From: Amycolatopsis thermalba | GTDB taxonomy: Bacteria > Actinomycetota > Actinomycetes > Mycobacteriales > Pseudonocardiaceae | Reading direction: 5' to 3' | NCBI RefSeq assembly: GCF_003385215.1 | Contig: NZ_PQHW01000052.1 | Location: 1-45,944, forward strand | Length of the DNA: 45,944 nucleotides | Shown here: piece after piece, positions 18,586 through 27,022 of the stretch | Numbering within the stretch: position 1 is the stretch's first letter | Layout of the letters: each line of letters starts with the position of its first letter | Translations under genes and position numbers: made by a program | Notes under the pieces: generated by a model | Told to the model about the DNA's origin: nothing | Seen by the model: the letters and a program-made list of their open reading frames with translations, nothing else | Databases searched by the model: none

Positions 18586-19170
18586 TCAGAACGGGGTGCC
18601 GAGGGTGGCGGCGAGCGCGGCGACCGGCGCCGGGTCGCCCCCGGCCAGCAGCCACTGCCGGGGGGTGACGGGGCGTCCGCCGATCTCCAGGTCGGCCTGC
18701 GCGGTGTTCATGAACGCGGCCACGACCAGCGCGGGCTGGTCGTCCGGCACGGCGGCCAGCACGACCTCGAGCCCGGGCAGGGCGCCCCGTTCGCTGAACT
18801 GCCACGCCGGCAACCGCCAGCCGCCCTGGTCCTTCCAGCCGGTCAGGCGGCGCTCGCCCAGCTTGTGCCGGATCCGGCTCGGATCGACGCCCAGCAGCCG
18901 CGCGGCCTCGGCGACCGTGAGGGCGGATTCGGCCAGCACCGCGTGCGCGGCGACCGACGGCGCGCGGCTGTCCGGCTCGTCGTCACGCCGGGGCGACAGA
19001 TCGAGCCCGGCCTCGGCGAGCGCGGCCCGCTGCCCTGCCGAGAAGAAGGACGACGGGTCCGGGTTCGGCGGGGCGAGGCGGCGCGCGGCGTCCTCGACCA
19101 GCGTGAGGAAGTCCGCGGCGTCGATGCGGAGGCCCGCCTTGGCGAGGACGTTCTCCAGCGCGACCGTCAT
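18586..19170 (-). CDS. Probable antitoxin of the RES pair, with helix-turn-helix
   Basis: A protein of about 194 residues. A central excisionase/MerR-like helix-turn-helix reads LTVAEAARLLGVDPSRIRHKL. The C-terminus ends in ITPRQWLL-like sequence (VTPRQWLLAGGDPAPVAALAATL), similar to the end of Xre/MbcA/ParS antitoxins that plugs the toxin active site. It precedes the RES toxin by 16 bp. The start is uncertain: ATG at 19170 (MTVALENVL) is preferred, ATG at 19182 is the alternative. The HTH probably mediates autoregulation. The DNA-binding domain differs from the usual Xre type, so this is a variant of the RES system. Confidence 0.72.
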   Translation of the reverse strand: MTVALENVLAKAGLRIDAADFLTLVEDAARRLAPPNPDPSSFFSAGQRAALAEAGLDLSPRRDDEPDSRAPSVAAHAVLAESALTVAEAARLLGVDPSRIRHKLGERRLTGWKDQGGWRLPAWQFSERGALPGLEVVLAAVPDDQPALVVAAFMNTAQADLEIGGRPVTPRQWLLAGGDPAPVAALAATLGTPF

Positions 19171-19250
19171 GGGCATCAGCATAGCCGTCGGCGTGCGGGT
19201 TCGTGCGCCCTGGGGGAAACTGTCCGCAGAGGACACATTCCGGTCCACTC

Positions 19251-19279
19251 TTGACATGTGCCGCAGGTCACTCTAGGTT
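19251..19279 (+). promoter_or_regulatory. Sigma-70-type promoter of the sugar ABC operon
   Basis: TTGACA at 19251-19256, a 17-bp spacer, and TAGGTT at 19274-19279. The -35 is consensus and the -10 fits actinobacterial TANNNT. The LacI-type operator begins seven bases after the -10. Confidence 0.7.
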
Positions 19280-19286
19280 CGGCCAA

Positions 19287-19298
19287 GTAATCGATTTC
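19287..19298. promoter_or_regulatory. LacI-family operator in front of the sugar ABC operon
   Basis: GTAATCGATTTC differs at one position from the perfect palindrome GTAATCGATTAC found at 24086-24097. It sits at the expected transcription start, so repressor binding would block initiation. Confidence 0.7.
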
Positions 19299-19321
19299 TC
19301 GCAGCGTGGCGAGGGGGCCAG

Positions 19322-20875
19322 ATGGACGCGGACCCGCGGTCGCCCCTGGTCGAGCTGGCCGGGGTGAGCAAGTCCTACGGCGGGGTCCACGCGGTGTGTG
19401 ACGTCGATTTCACTGTCCGTGCCGGGGAAGTGCACGCGTTGCTCGGGGAAAACGGCGCGGGCAAGTCGACTCTGATGAAGGTTCTCTCCGGTGAGGTCGG
19501 CGGCTATCGCGGGGAAATCCGCATCGACGGCGTGCCCGTGAAGTTCGCCCGGCCCGCCGACGCGCAGCGCGCCGGGGTGGCGATGATCCACCAGGAACTC
19601 GACCTCGTCCCGGCCCTGCCGGTCGCCGAGAACGTGTTCCTGGGCCGCGAGCCGCGCACCCGCCTGGGCACGATCGACCGCCGCCGGATGGTGCGCGAAA
19701 CCGCGCGGCTGCTGGACCGGATCGGCATCGCCCTCGACCCGCGCCGCCCGGTGGAGCAGCTGCGCACCGGGGAGCAGCAGCTCGTCACGATCGCCAAGGC
19801 GTTGTCGCTGGACGCGCGGATCATCGTGATGGACGAGCCGACGTCCGCGTTGTCCGCACCGGAAATCGACCGGTTGTTCGCCGTCATCGCCGAACTGCGC
19901 CGCGGCGGCGCCGGCGTCGTCTACATCTCGCACCGGATGGACGAGATCGGCCGCGTGGCCGACCGGGCGACCGTGCTGCGCAACGGCGAAGTCGTCGCGG
20001 AGTTCGACGCGCGGGCGATGACCGCGCAGCAGGCGTCCGAGGCGATGGTCGGCAGGCCGGTCGAATCGATGTTCCGCACCGGTGACGGCGCGGCGGCGGG
20101 GGAGGAGCTGCTGCGCGTCGAAGACCTGGTCGTGACGTCGCGCCGGCCCGGGCGGCGCGATCCGGCCGGGATCAGCCTGACCGTCGGGCGCGGCGGCCGC
20201 GTCGCCGTGGCCGGGCTGCTCGGCGCCGGCCGCACGGAGCTGCTCGAGACCATCTACGGCGTCGGGGGACGCTGGTCCGGGCGGATCCTGTTGCGCGGCG
20301 AGGAGATCCGCCCGCGCGGCCCGCGCGCCGCCCTGCGGCTGGGGATCGCGTTCGTGCCGGAGGACCGGCGCATCGCCGGGCTGGCGCTGGAGCACTCCGT
20401 GCTCGCCAACACCGTGCTGTCCATTGTGGACCGGATCGCGCGGGCGGGTGTGGTGCCCCGGCGGCGGGAACGCGGCGCGGCGAAGGAGATGGTCGACCGC
20501 CTCGGCGTCAAACTCTCCTCGCTGCGCGATCCGGTGGGGTCGCTGTCCGGCGGCAACCAGCAGAAGGTCGTGCTGGGGCGCGGCCTGCTCACCGATCCGG
20601 CGCTGCTGCTGGACGAGCCGACGCGCGGGGTGGACGTCGGGGCGAAGGCCGAGATCTACCGGCTGCTCGGCGAGGCGGCGAGCAGGGGCGTGGGGGTCCT
20701 GCTCGCGTCGTCGGAACCGGCCGAGCTGATCGGCGTCTGCCACCGCGTGGTCGTGCTGCGGGACGGGCGTGCCGTGCGGGAACTGGACACGGCGAGCGCG
20801 GGAGAAGCGGAGCTGCTGGCGTTCTCGATGGGCGAGGGGGCCGTCGAGGACCTGGTGGCGGAAGGGACGTCATGA
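19322..20875 (+). CDS. Sugar ABC transporter ATP-binding protein (RbsA/MglA type)
   Basis: A 517-residue protein with two tandem ABC domains, as in RbsA, XylG and MglA. The N-terminal domain is canonical (GENGAGKST, LRTGEQQLV, IIVMDEPTSAL). The C-terminal domain has the family's degenerate Walker A (GLLGAGRTELLETIYG), then LSGGNQQKVVLGRG and LLLDEPTRGVDVG. It energises import of a monosaccharide, working with the permease and binding protein encoded next. The ATG at 19322 follows a GAGGGGG Shine-Dalgarno. The stop overlaps the permease start by four bases. Control by the LacI repressor is predicted from the operator upstream. Confidence 0.93.
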   Translation: MDADPRSPLVELAGVSKSYGGVHAVCDVDFTVRAGEVHALLGENGAGKSTLMKVLSGEVGGYRGEIRIDGVPVKFARPADAQRAGVAMIHQELDLVPALPVAENVFLGREPRTRLGTIDRRRMVRETARLLDRIGIALDPRRPVEQLRTGEQQLVTIAKALSLDARIIVMDEPTSALSAPEIDRLFAVIAELRRGGAGVVYISHRMDEIGRVADRATVLRNGEVVAEFDARAMTAQQASEAMVGRPVESMFRTGDGAAAGEELLRVEDLVVTSRRPGRRDPAGISLTVGRGGRVAVAGLLGAGRTELLETIYGVGGRWSGRILLRGEEIRPRGPRAALRLGIAFVPEDRRIAGLALEHSVLANTVLSIVDRIARAGVVPRRRERGAAKEMVDRLGVKLSSLRDPVGSLSGGNQQKVVLGRGLLTDPALLLDEPTRGVDVGAKAEIYRLLGEAASRGVGVLLASSEPAELIGVCHRVVVLRDGRAVRELDTASAGEAELLAFSMGEGAVEDLVAEGTS

Positions 20876-21897
20876 CCAAGGTGGAGGCGCTGCCGGACCT
20901 GGCCCACCCCGGCGGCGGCCTGCTGGCGACGCTGTTCCGGTTCCAGAGCCTGTTCGGCCTGGTGCTGGTGTTCATCGCGGCGGTGGTGTACTCGCCGAGC
21001 AAGAACGGCGAGCTGGTGTTCCTGGACTCGGGCAACCTGTTCAACGTCGTGCGTTCGATGTCGGAGATCGGGATCCTCGCCGTCGGGATGACGCTGGTGA
21101 TCCTCATCGGCGGCATCGACCTGTCCGTCGGGTCGGTGCTCGGCCTGGCCAGCGTCGGCTCGGCGGTGCTGCTCACCGAGAACGACCTCGGCCTGGTGCC
21201 CGCGGTGCTCACGGTGCTCGCGATCGGGCTCGGGTTCGGCCTGCTGCAGGGGTTCGCGATCACCTCGTTCGGCATCCAGGCGTTCATCGTGACCCTGGCC
21301 GGCATGCAGATCGCGCGCGGGCTGGCGCGGATCTGGTCCGGCGGGCAGGGCGTGTCGATCACCTACGGCGACGGGCCGGGCCAGGCGCCCGAGACGTTCT
21401 CGCTGCTGGGGGAGCGCACGTTCAACGGGCTGGTGCCGATCCCCGCGCTGATCTTCCTGGTGGTCGCCGCGCTGGCGGTGGTGCTGCTGCGGGTCAGCGC
21501 GTTCTCCCGGCACGTCTACGCCATCGGCGGGAACGAGAAGGCCGCGCGCCTGTCCGGGGTGCCGGTCAAGCGGGTCAAGATCATCGTGTTCGGCCTGTGC
21601 GGGCTGCTGGCCGCGCTGGCCGGGATCGTGCACGCCGGGCAGCTCAACTTCGGCGGCCCCAACGACGGCGCGATGTACGAACTGGACGCGATCGCCGCCG
21701 TGGTCATCGGCGGCACCAGCCTGATGGGCGGGCGCGGTTCGGTGGTCGGCACGGTGGGCGGGGCGCTGCTGGTGGGCGTGCTGCGCAACATCCTGGGCCT
21801 GAACAACGTGGACTCCAACGTCCAGCTGCTCGTGATCGGCCTGGTCATCGTGCTCGCCGCGGGGCTGCAACGGCTGCGCCCGGCATCGGTTTCCTGA
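20872..21897 (+). CDS. Sugar ABC transporter permease (RbsC type)
   Basis: A 341-residue membrane protein with eight to ten hydrophobic segments. It carries the RbsC/AraH-family signatures GGIDLSVGSVLGLASV near the second segment, FIVTLAGMQIARGLARIWSGG in the middle, and IGGNEKAARLSGVPVKRVK, the cytoplasmic coupling loop. The C-terminal block AIAAVVIGGTSLMGGRGSVVGT is also typical. It forms the transmembrane channel of the ribose-type importer. Start and upstream stop overlap (ATGA), and the binding-protein gene follows 16 bp downstream, so this is one operon. Confidence 0.93.
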   Translation: MTKVEALPDLAHPGGGLLATLFRFQSLFGLVLVFIAAVVYSPSKNGELVFLDSGNLFNVVRSMSEIGILAVGMTLVILIGGIDLSVGSVLGLASVGSAVLLTENDLGLVPAVLTVLAIGLGFGLLQGFAITSFGIQAFIVTLAGMQIARGLARIWSGGQGVSITYGDGPGQAPETFSLLGERTFNGLVPIPALIFLVVAALAVVLLRVSAFSRHVYAIGGNEKAARLSGVPVKRVKIIVFGLCGLLAALAGIVHAGQLNFGGPNDGAMYELDAIAAVVIGGTSLMGGRGSVVGTVGGALLVGVLRNILGLNNVDSNVQLLVIGLVIVLAAGLQRLRPASVS

Positions 21898-21913
21898 CGA
21901 GAGGGGAAGAATC

Positions 21914-22909
21914 ATGCGGAAGTCCCGTGGCCTGGCGGCGGTGGGCGCGTGCCTGCTGCTCGCGGCGTGCGGCACCACGAACGAGAACTCCGGCAGCGGC
22001 ACCGGTGCGCAGGGCGCGCCGGAGCGGTGCGGCGCCGACGGGCAGTACACGATCGGGATGAGCCAGGCGAACGTCGCCGAACCGTACCGGCAGCGGATGG
22101 ACGACGACATCCGCGCGGCGGCCGCGTCGGTGCCGCAGTTCACCGTCAACTTCGCCGACGCCGCGCAGGACAACTCCAAGCAGGTCGAGCAGGTCGACAA
22201 CTTCCTCACCCAGCAGATCGACCTGCTCATCATCAGCCCCAACGAGGCGACGCCGCTCACCGCGCCGGTGAAACGCGCCTACGACAAGGGGATTCCGGTG
22301 CTGGTGCTGGACCGCAAGGTCGACGGGGACGCCTACACGTCGTTCATCGGCGCGGACAACGTCGACATCGGACGGCAGGCCGGCGAGTACTTCAAGAACG
22401 TGCTGCTGCCCGGGGGCGGCAAGATCGGCGAGCTGCGCGGGCTGGCCGGGTCGACCCCGGCGCGGGAGCGGCACGACGGGTTCGTGCAGGGCATCCAGGG
22501 TTCGCGGATCGAGATCGTGGCCGCGCAGGACGGCGACTGGCTGCGGGACAAGGGTCAGCAGCAGGCCGACGCGATCCTCAAGGCCAATCCCGACATCCAG
22601 GCGATCTACTCGCACAACGACCCGATGGGCGAGGGCGCGCGGATCGCCGCGGCGAACGCCGGGCGGCCCGACCTGCCGATCACCGGGATCGACGGCCTGC
22701 CGATCGAATCGGGCGGTCTGAAGGCGGTCGAGGCGGGCCGTCTGTCGGCGACGTTCCTCTACCCGACGGGCGGCAAGGAGGCGATCGCGGCGGCGAAGAC
22801 CATCCTGGTGGACTGCGGTCAGGTGCCGAAGACGCAGACCCTGCCGACGAAGCTGGTGACGAAGGAGAACGCGGCCGTCACGTACGCGGAGTTGAACGGC
22901 GGTTCCTGA
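21914..22909 (+). CDS. Sugar-binding lipoprotein of ABC importer (RbsB type)
   Basis: A 331-residue secreted lipoprotein. The signal peptide MRKSRGLAAVGACLLLAAC ends in a lipobox (LAAC), so the mature protein is acylated and membrane-tethered. The rest is a periplasmic-binding-protein type 1 fold: YTIGMSQANVAEPYRQRM, LLIISPNEATPLTAPVKRAYDKGIP-type hinge, and AIYSHNDPMGEGARIA with ITGIDGLP in the second lobe. It captures the sugar outside the cell. The ATG at 21914 has AGGGGAAGA upstream. A hairpin at 22955-22986 ends the operon before the convergent lacI-type gene. Confidence 0.93.
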   Translation: MRKSRGLAAVGACLLLAACGTTNENSGSGTGAQGAPERCGADGQYTIGMSQANVAEPYRQRMDDDIRAAAASVPQFTVNFADAAQDNSKQVEQVDNFLTQQIDLLIISPNEATPLTAPVKRAYDKGIPVLVLDRKVDGDAYTSFIGADNVDIGRQAGEYFKNVLLPGGGKIGELRGLAGSTPARERHDGFVQGIQGSRIEIVAAQDGDWLRDKGQQQADAILKANPDIQAIYSHNDPMGEGARIAAANAGRPDLPITGIDGLPIESGGLKAVEAGRLSATFLYPTGGKEAIAAAKTILVDCGQVPKTQTLPTKLVTKENAAVTYAELNGGS

Positions 22910-22954
22910 AGCGCGGGTCGCCGCCCGGCTCGGGGTGGGGCGGCGGCTACGGCT

Positions 22955-22986
22955 CGCGGCGCCGGGATGGCTGATCCGGCGCCGCG
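22955..22986. terminator. Hairpin between binding-protein and LacI genes
   Basis: A perfect 11-bp inverted repeat (22955-22965 and 22976-22986) with a 10-base loop in the 112-bp gap between convergent stops. Probable bidirectional terminator. Confidence 0.6.
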
Positions 22987-23021
22987 TTGCCCTGCCAAGA
23001 CTCCCCCGGAAAGAACCGCCC

Positions 23022-24002
23022 TCACCCGCGGTGGCTGCTGCCCCGCTCGATGAGCCGCGCCTCCAGCGTCGTCGCGGTCGGGGGGAGCGAGCCGTCGGCG
23101 ATGCGGGCCAGCAGCAGCCTCGCCGCCTCCGCCCCGATCTCGTACGCCGGCTGCGCCACCACCGTCAGCGGCGGGTCGATGAGCGTCGCCCACGGGACGT
23201 CGTCGAAGGCCACCACCCCTACGTCCCGCCCCAGCCGCAGGCCCTCCGCCCGCAGCGTCTCCAGCACGCCGATCGCCATCGCGCTGTTGGCGACCAGCAA
23301 CGCGTCCGGCGGCTCCGCGGCGGCCAGCAGTTCCCGCGTCGCCGCCTCGCCGCCGGCCGCCCGGTACTCCGCCCGCCGCTCGCGCCGCCTGCGCCGCCCC
23401 AGCGCGTCCCGGTACCCGGCCAGCCGGTCGTCCGCCGTGCGCACCCCCTTCGGCCCGGTCACGCACCCGATCCGCCGGTAACCCGCCGCCAGCAGGTGCT
23501 CGGTCGCCGCCCGCGCCGCCGCCCGGCTGTCGACCAGCACCTGGTCGCCGGTTCCCGCCCGCAGCGGCCGGTCCACCGCGACCACCGGCGTGCCGCGCCC
23601 CAGCAGCATCTCCACCCCGGCCCACTCGTCGGTCGGCGAGATGACCACCCCGGCCACCCGCTCCTGCAGCGCCACGTCGATGTAGCGGCGCTCCTTCTCG
23701 GCGCTCTCGTCGGAGTTGCACAGCACCACGGAGTAACCGGCCGTCTGCGCCACGTCCTCGACGCCCCGCGCGATCGCGGTGAAGAACGGGTTCTCCACAT
23801 CGGAGATGATGAGCGCGAGGACCGCGGTCTCCTGGCGGCGCAGGTTCCGGGCGAGCCCGTTGGGCTGGTAGCCCAGCTCCTCGGCGGCCGCGCGCACCCG
23901 GACGACCAGCGCCGGATCCACTGTGGACACGCCGTTCAGCGCCCGCGACACGGTGGCCGTGGACACCCCGGCGCGCCGCGCCACATCGCTGATGGTCGCC
24001 AC
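23022..24002 (-). CDS. LacI-family repressor of the sugar regulon
   Basis: A 326-residue repressor. The N-terminal LacI helix-turn-helix and hinge are complete (TISDVARRAGVSTATVSRALNG, followed by ELGYQPNGLARNL). The effector domain has the usual LIISDVENPFFTAIARGVED, GVVISPTDEW and VVAFDDVPWATLIDPPLTVV. The start is a GTG at 24002 with GGAGG just upstream. It is divergent from the isomerase gene and convergent with the transporter operon. Its likely operators are the ATCGAT-centred palindromes at 24086-24097 and 19287-19298, so it should repress import and catabolism together until the sugar or a derivative binds. Confidence 0.93.
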   Translation of the reverse strand: MATISDVARRAGVSTATVSRALNGVSTVDPALVVRVRAAAEELGYQPNGLARNLRRQETAVLALIISDVENPFFTAIARGVEDVAQTAGYSVVLCNSDESAEKERRYIDVALQERVAGVVISPTDEWAGVEMLLGRGTPVVAVDRPLRAGTGDQVLVDSRAAARAATEHLLAAGYRRIGCVTGPKGVRTADDRLAGYRDALGRRRRRERRAEYRAAGGEAATRELLAAAEPPDALLVANSAMAIGVLETLRAEGLRLGRDVGVVAFDDVPWATLIDPPLTVVAQPAYEIGAEAARLLLARIADGSLPPTATTLEARLIERGSSHRG

Positions 24003-24051
24003 CGCGACCTCCCGTCTCCCGTGCCGCTCACGCGGTGGACCCGTGGTGGTA

Positions 24052-24080
24052 TTGACACCGTCCGGGCTCCAGAATAGCGT
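24052..24080 (+). promoter_or_regulatory. Promoter of the isomerase-kinase operon
   Basis: TTGACA at 24052-24057, a 17-bp spacer and TAGCGT at 24075-24080: the same layout as the transporter promoter at 19251-19279. The operator begins five bases after the -10. Confidence 0.7.
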
Positions 24081-24085
24081 CTTGA

Positions 24086-24097
24086 GTAATCGATTAC
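24086..24097. promoter_or_regulatory. Perfect LacI-family operator
   Basis: GTAATCGATTAC is an exact 12-bp palindrome with a central CG step, typical of LacI-family sites. It lies between the -10 and the Shine-Dalgarno (AGGAGG, 24105-24110) of the isomerase gene, and in the divergent region next to the repressor gene, so it may also serve autoregulation. Confidence 0.75.
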
Positions 24098-24114
24098 CCG
24101 CCCTAGGAGGCAGC

Positions 24115-25530
24115 GTGGCCCGCATCGGTGTGATCAGCATTTCCGACGGGCGTGACCATGTGCACGCGCGCAACGCCCGGTTCATCCAGTCCAAACAGGA
24201 CGCGCTCGTGCGGTCGCTCGCCTCGGCCGGGCACGAGGTGGTCGCGGGCAGTGACCTGGTCGCCACCAACACGCTGGCCACGTCGGTGGCGCGCGAGGTC
24301 GCCGCCGCCGGGGTGGACGTCACGATCTTCTACTACGCGGTGTGGAGCTTCCCGCACTTCACGATGCTCGCCGCGGACGCCACCCGCAGCCCGCTGATCC
24401 TGGTCGCGAGCACCGATCCCACCGAACCGGGCCTGGTCGGCATGCTCGCCGCGGGCGGGGCGCTGGACCAGATCGGCCGCGCCCACACCCGGCTGTGGGG
24501 CGCGCCGGACGACGCGGACCTGGCCGCGCGGGTGGGCGCGCACGCGCGGGCCGCGGCGGCGGTCGCGTCGCTGCGCGGGTCGACCTTCGGCCGCTTCGGC
24601 GGGCGCCCGATGGGCATGAACACCGCGGTCGCCAACACCGACCAGTGGATGCGCCAGTTCGGCGTCGACGTCGAGGAGATCGACCAGTACGAGCTGGTGC
24701 TGCGCGCGGAGAAGGCCGACGTGGGCGAGGCGGCCAAGGCGCGCCGGTGGATCGAGGAGCACGCGGGCGGCGTCCACTACGACGGGCGGAAGCTCACGCC
24801 CGAGCTGCTGGAGCGGCAGATCCGGTCGTACCTGGCGATCCGGGACATCATCGACGAGCGCAAGCTGGACTTCTCCGGTATCAAGGGCCAGCCCGAGCTG
24901 ACCGAGCACTTCGCCACGATGGACGTCACCGAGGCCTTCCTCAACGACCCCTACGATTGGAACGGCCCCAAGCCGGTGCACGTCACCGCCACCGAGGCGG
25001 ACATGGACGGCGCGCTGACCATGCAGCTCATGCACGAGATCTCCGGCGACCCGGTGCTGTTCGCCGACGTGCGCCACTACCACGCCGATCGCGACATCTG
25101 GGACCTGTGCAATTCCGGCCAGCACGCCACCTGGTACGCCGCGCGCAGCGACGACCCGGCGGAGAACCTGCGCAAGGTCCACTTCTACCCGGAGGTCTTC
25201 TTCTTCCCGGCAGGCGGGGCGTCCGTGCAGCACATCGCCGCGCCCGGGCAGATGACACTGGGGCGGCTCACCCGGCGGGCGGGGGAGTACCGTCTGCAGC
25301 TGATGCTGGGCGAGTTCGAGAACTACGACGACGAGACCAACGACGCGCTGATGCGCCAGTCCACCCCCGAGTGGCCGCACGCCTGGGCCCGGCTGGACGC
25401 GCCCGCCGAGACGTTCCTGTCCGAGTTCGGGGCCAACCACATCCACGCGATCCCCGGCGACCACCGCGCCGAGCTGCGCGCCGCGGCCGGCCTGCTCGGC
25501 GTCGAAGTGCACGAGTGGTCCCGTGGCTGA
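24115..25530 (+). CDS. L-fucose/L-arabinose isomerase-family protein
   Basis: A 471-residue cytoplasmic enzyme of the fucose/arabinose isomerase superfamily. It has an N-terminal Rossmann-like region (ARIGVISISDGRDHVHAR, ATNTLATSVAREVAAAGVDV), then GRFGGRPMGMNTAVANTDQW, and a C-terminal substrate domain with WDLCNSGQHATW and NHIHAIPGDHRAELRA. These Mn2+-dependent enzymes convert aldoses to ketoses. The exact sugar is not predictable: it aligns with the generic family rather than with canonical AraA or FucI. The GTG start at 24115 follows AGGAGG and a repressor-controlled promoter. Its last eight bases overlap the kinase gene. Confidence 0.85.
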   Translation: MARIGVISISDGRDHVHARNARFIQSKQDALVRSLASAGHEVVAGSDLVATNTLATSVAREVAAAGVDVTIFYYAVWSFPHFTMLAADATRSPLILVASTDPTEPGLVGMLAAGGALDQIGRAHTRLWGAPDDADLAARVGAHARAAAAVASLRGSTFGRFGGRPMGMNTAVANTDQWMRQFGVDVEEIDQYELVLRAEKADVGEAAKARRWIEEHAGGVHYDGRKLTPELLERQIRSYLAIRDIIDERKLDFSGIKGQPELTEHFATMDVTEAFLNDPYDWNGPKPVHVTATEADMDGALTMQLMHEISGDPVLFADVRHYHADRDIWDLCNSGQHATWYAARSDDPAENLRKVHFYPEVFFFPAGGASVQHIAAPGQMTLGRLTRRAGEYRLQLMLGEFENYDDETNDALMRQSTPEWPHAWARLDAPAETFLSEFGANHIHAIPGDHRAELRAAAGLLGVEVHEWSRG

Positions 25531-27013
25531 CCTGCTGCTCGGCATCGACATCGGGACGTCCAGCTCGAAGGGCGTCCTGGTCACCCGCGACGGGGAGATC
25601 GTCGCCCGCGCGTCCCGGGCGCACGAGACCTCCCACCCGCACCCCGGCTGGGTCGAGCACGACGCGGAAACGGTGTGGTGGCAGGACTTCCTCGCGCTGA
25701 CCCGTGAGCTGGTCGCCGCCGCGGGCGACCGGAAGCTCGCCGCGCTGGCGGTGAGCGGTATCGGCCCGGTGCTGCTGCCCGCCGACTCCGGCGGAGCGCC
25801 GCTGCGGCCGGCCATCCTGTACGGCGTGGACACCCGCGCCTCGCGGGAGATCGAGGAGCTGACCGCGGAACTCGGCGCGGAGTCCATTGTGGAACGCGCC
25901 GGGACGGCGTTGTCGTCGCAGGCGGTCGGCCCGAAGTGGCGCTGGCTCGCGCGGCACGAGCCGGAGGTGTTCCGGCGGACCCGGCTGTTCCTGATGTGCA
26001 GTTCCTACCTGGTGCACCGGCTGACCGGCGAGTACGTCCTGGACCACCACTCGGCCAGCCAGTGCGACCCGATGTACGACCTGCGCGCCGGGGACTGGGC
26101 CGCGGACTGGGCGGCCCTGTGCGCGCCCGGGGTCGAGATGCCGCGGCTGGTGTGGCCGACCGAGGTGGCCGGCACCGTGAGCGCGGCCGCGGCGGCGGAA
26201 ACCGGCCTGCCGCAGGGGCTTCCGGTCACCGCGGGCACGGTCGACGCGTGGGCCGAGGCCGCCAGCGTCGGCGTGAGCGAGCCCGGCGACACCATGGTCA
26301 TGTACGGCACCACGATGTTCCTGATCCAGGTGCTCGCCGACCCGCGCCCGCACACCGGCCTGTGGACCACGTGCGGAGCGTTCCCCGGCACGTACTCGCT
26401 CGCCGCCGGGATGGCCACCTCCGGCGCGATCACCGACTGGCTGCGCCGTCTCGTCGGCGGCGACTTCGCCACGCTCGTCGACGAGGCCGCGAAGGTGCCG
26501 CCGGGCAGCCGCGGACTGCTGATGCTGCCGTACTTCGCGGGGGAACGCACGCCGCTGTTCGACCCGGACGCGCGCGGGGTGCTGGCCGGGCTGACCACCT
26601 CGCACGGCATCGGCGAGATCTACCGGGCGGCGCTGGAGGGCATCGCCTACGGGGTGCGGCACAACCTGGAGGCGATGCGCGACTCGGGCGGTGTGGCGCG
26701 GCGCCTGGTCGCGGTCGGCGGCGGCACGCAGGGCGGGCTGTGGACGCAGATCGTCAGCGACGTGACCGGCGCCGACCAGCAGGTGCCCGCCGAGACGATC
26801 GGCGCGGCGTTCGGCGACGCGTTCCTGGCGGCCGTCGCGATCGGCGCGGAACCGGACATCGCGCGCTGGAACCCGGTGGCGAGCACGGTGCGCCCGGATC
26901 CTGCCGCGGTGGACGTCTATGACCGGTTCTACCCGCGCTACCGCGAACTCTATCCCTCCACAAAGGACATAACGCACTTTCTGGCCGAGCGTCAGCGGGA
27001 GAGCGGGCACTAG
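25523..27013 (+). CDS. FGGY-family carbohydrate kinase (xylulokinase-like)
   Basis: A 496-residue sugar kinase. The N-terminal phosphate loop is LLLGIDIGTSSSKGVLV, the catalytic Asp lies in TAGTVDAWAEAAS, and the C-terminal adenosine-binding region reads AVGGGTQGGLWTQIVSDVTG and AAFGDAFLAAVAIG. It presumably phosphorylates the ketose made by the isomerase with which it overlaps by eight bases, giving a two-step aldose to ketose-phosphate route fed by the ABC importer. The start is a GTG at 25523. No epimerase or aldolase follows in this window, so the later steps must be encoded elsewhere. Confidence 0.92.
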   Translation: MADLLLGIDIGTSSSKGVLVTRDGEIVARASRAHETSHPHPGWVEHDAETVWWQDFLALTRELVAAAGDRKLAALAVSGIGPVLLPADSGGAPLRPAILYGVDTRASREIEELTAELGAESIVERAGTALSSQAVGPKWRWLARHEPEVFRRTRLFLMCSSYLVHRLTGEYVLDHHSASQCDPMYDLRAGDWAADWAALCAPGVEMPRLVWPTEVAGTVSAAAAAETGLPQGLPVTAGTVDAWAEAASVGVSEPGDTMVMYGTTMFLIQVLADPRPHTGLWTTCGAFPGTYSLAAGMATSGAITDWLRRLVGGDFATLVDEAAKVPPGSRGLLMLPYFAGERTPLFDPDARGVLAGLTTSHGIGEIYRAALEGIAYGVRHNLEAMRDSGGVARRLVAVGGGTQGGLWTQIVSDVTGADQQVPAETIGAAFGDAFLAAVAIGAEPDIARWNPVASTVRPDPAAVDVYDRFYPRYRELYPSTKDITHFLAERQRESGH

Positions 27014-27022
27014 CCTGGCCGG

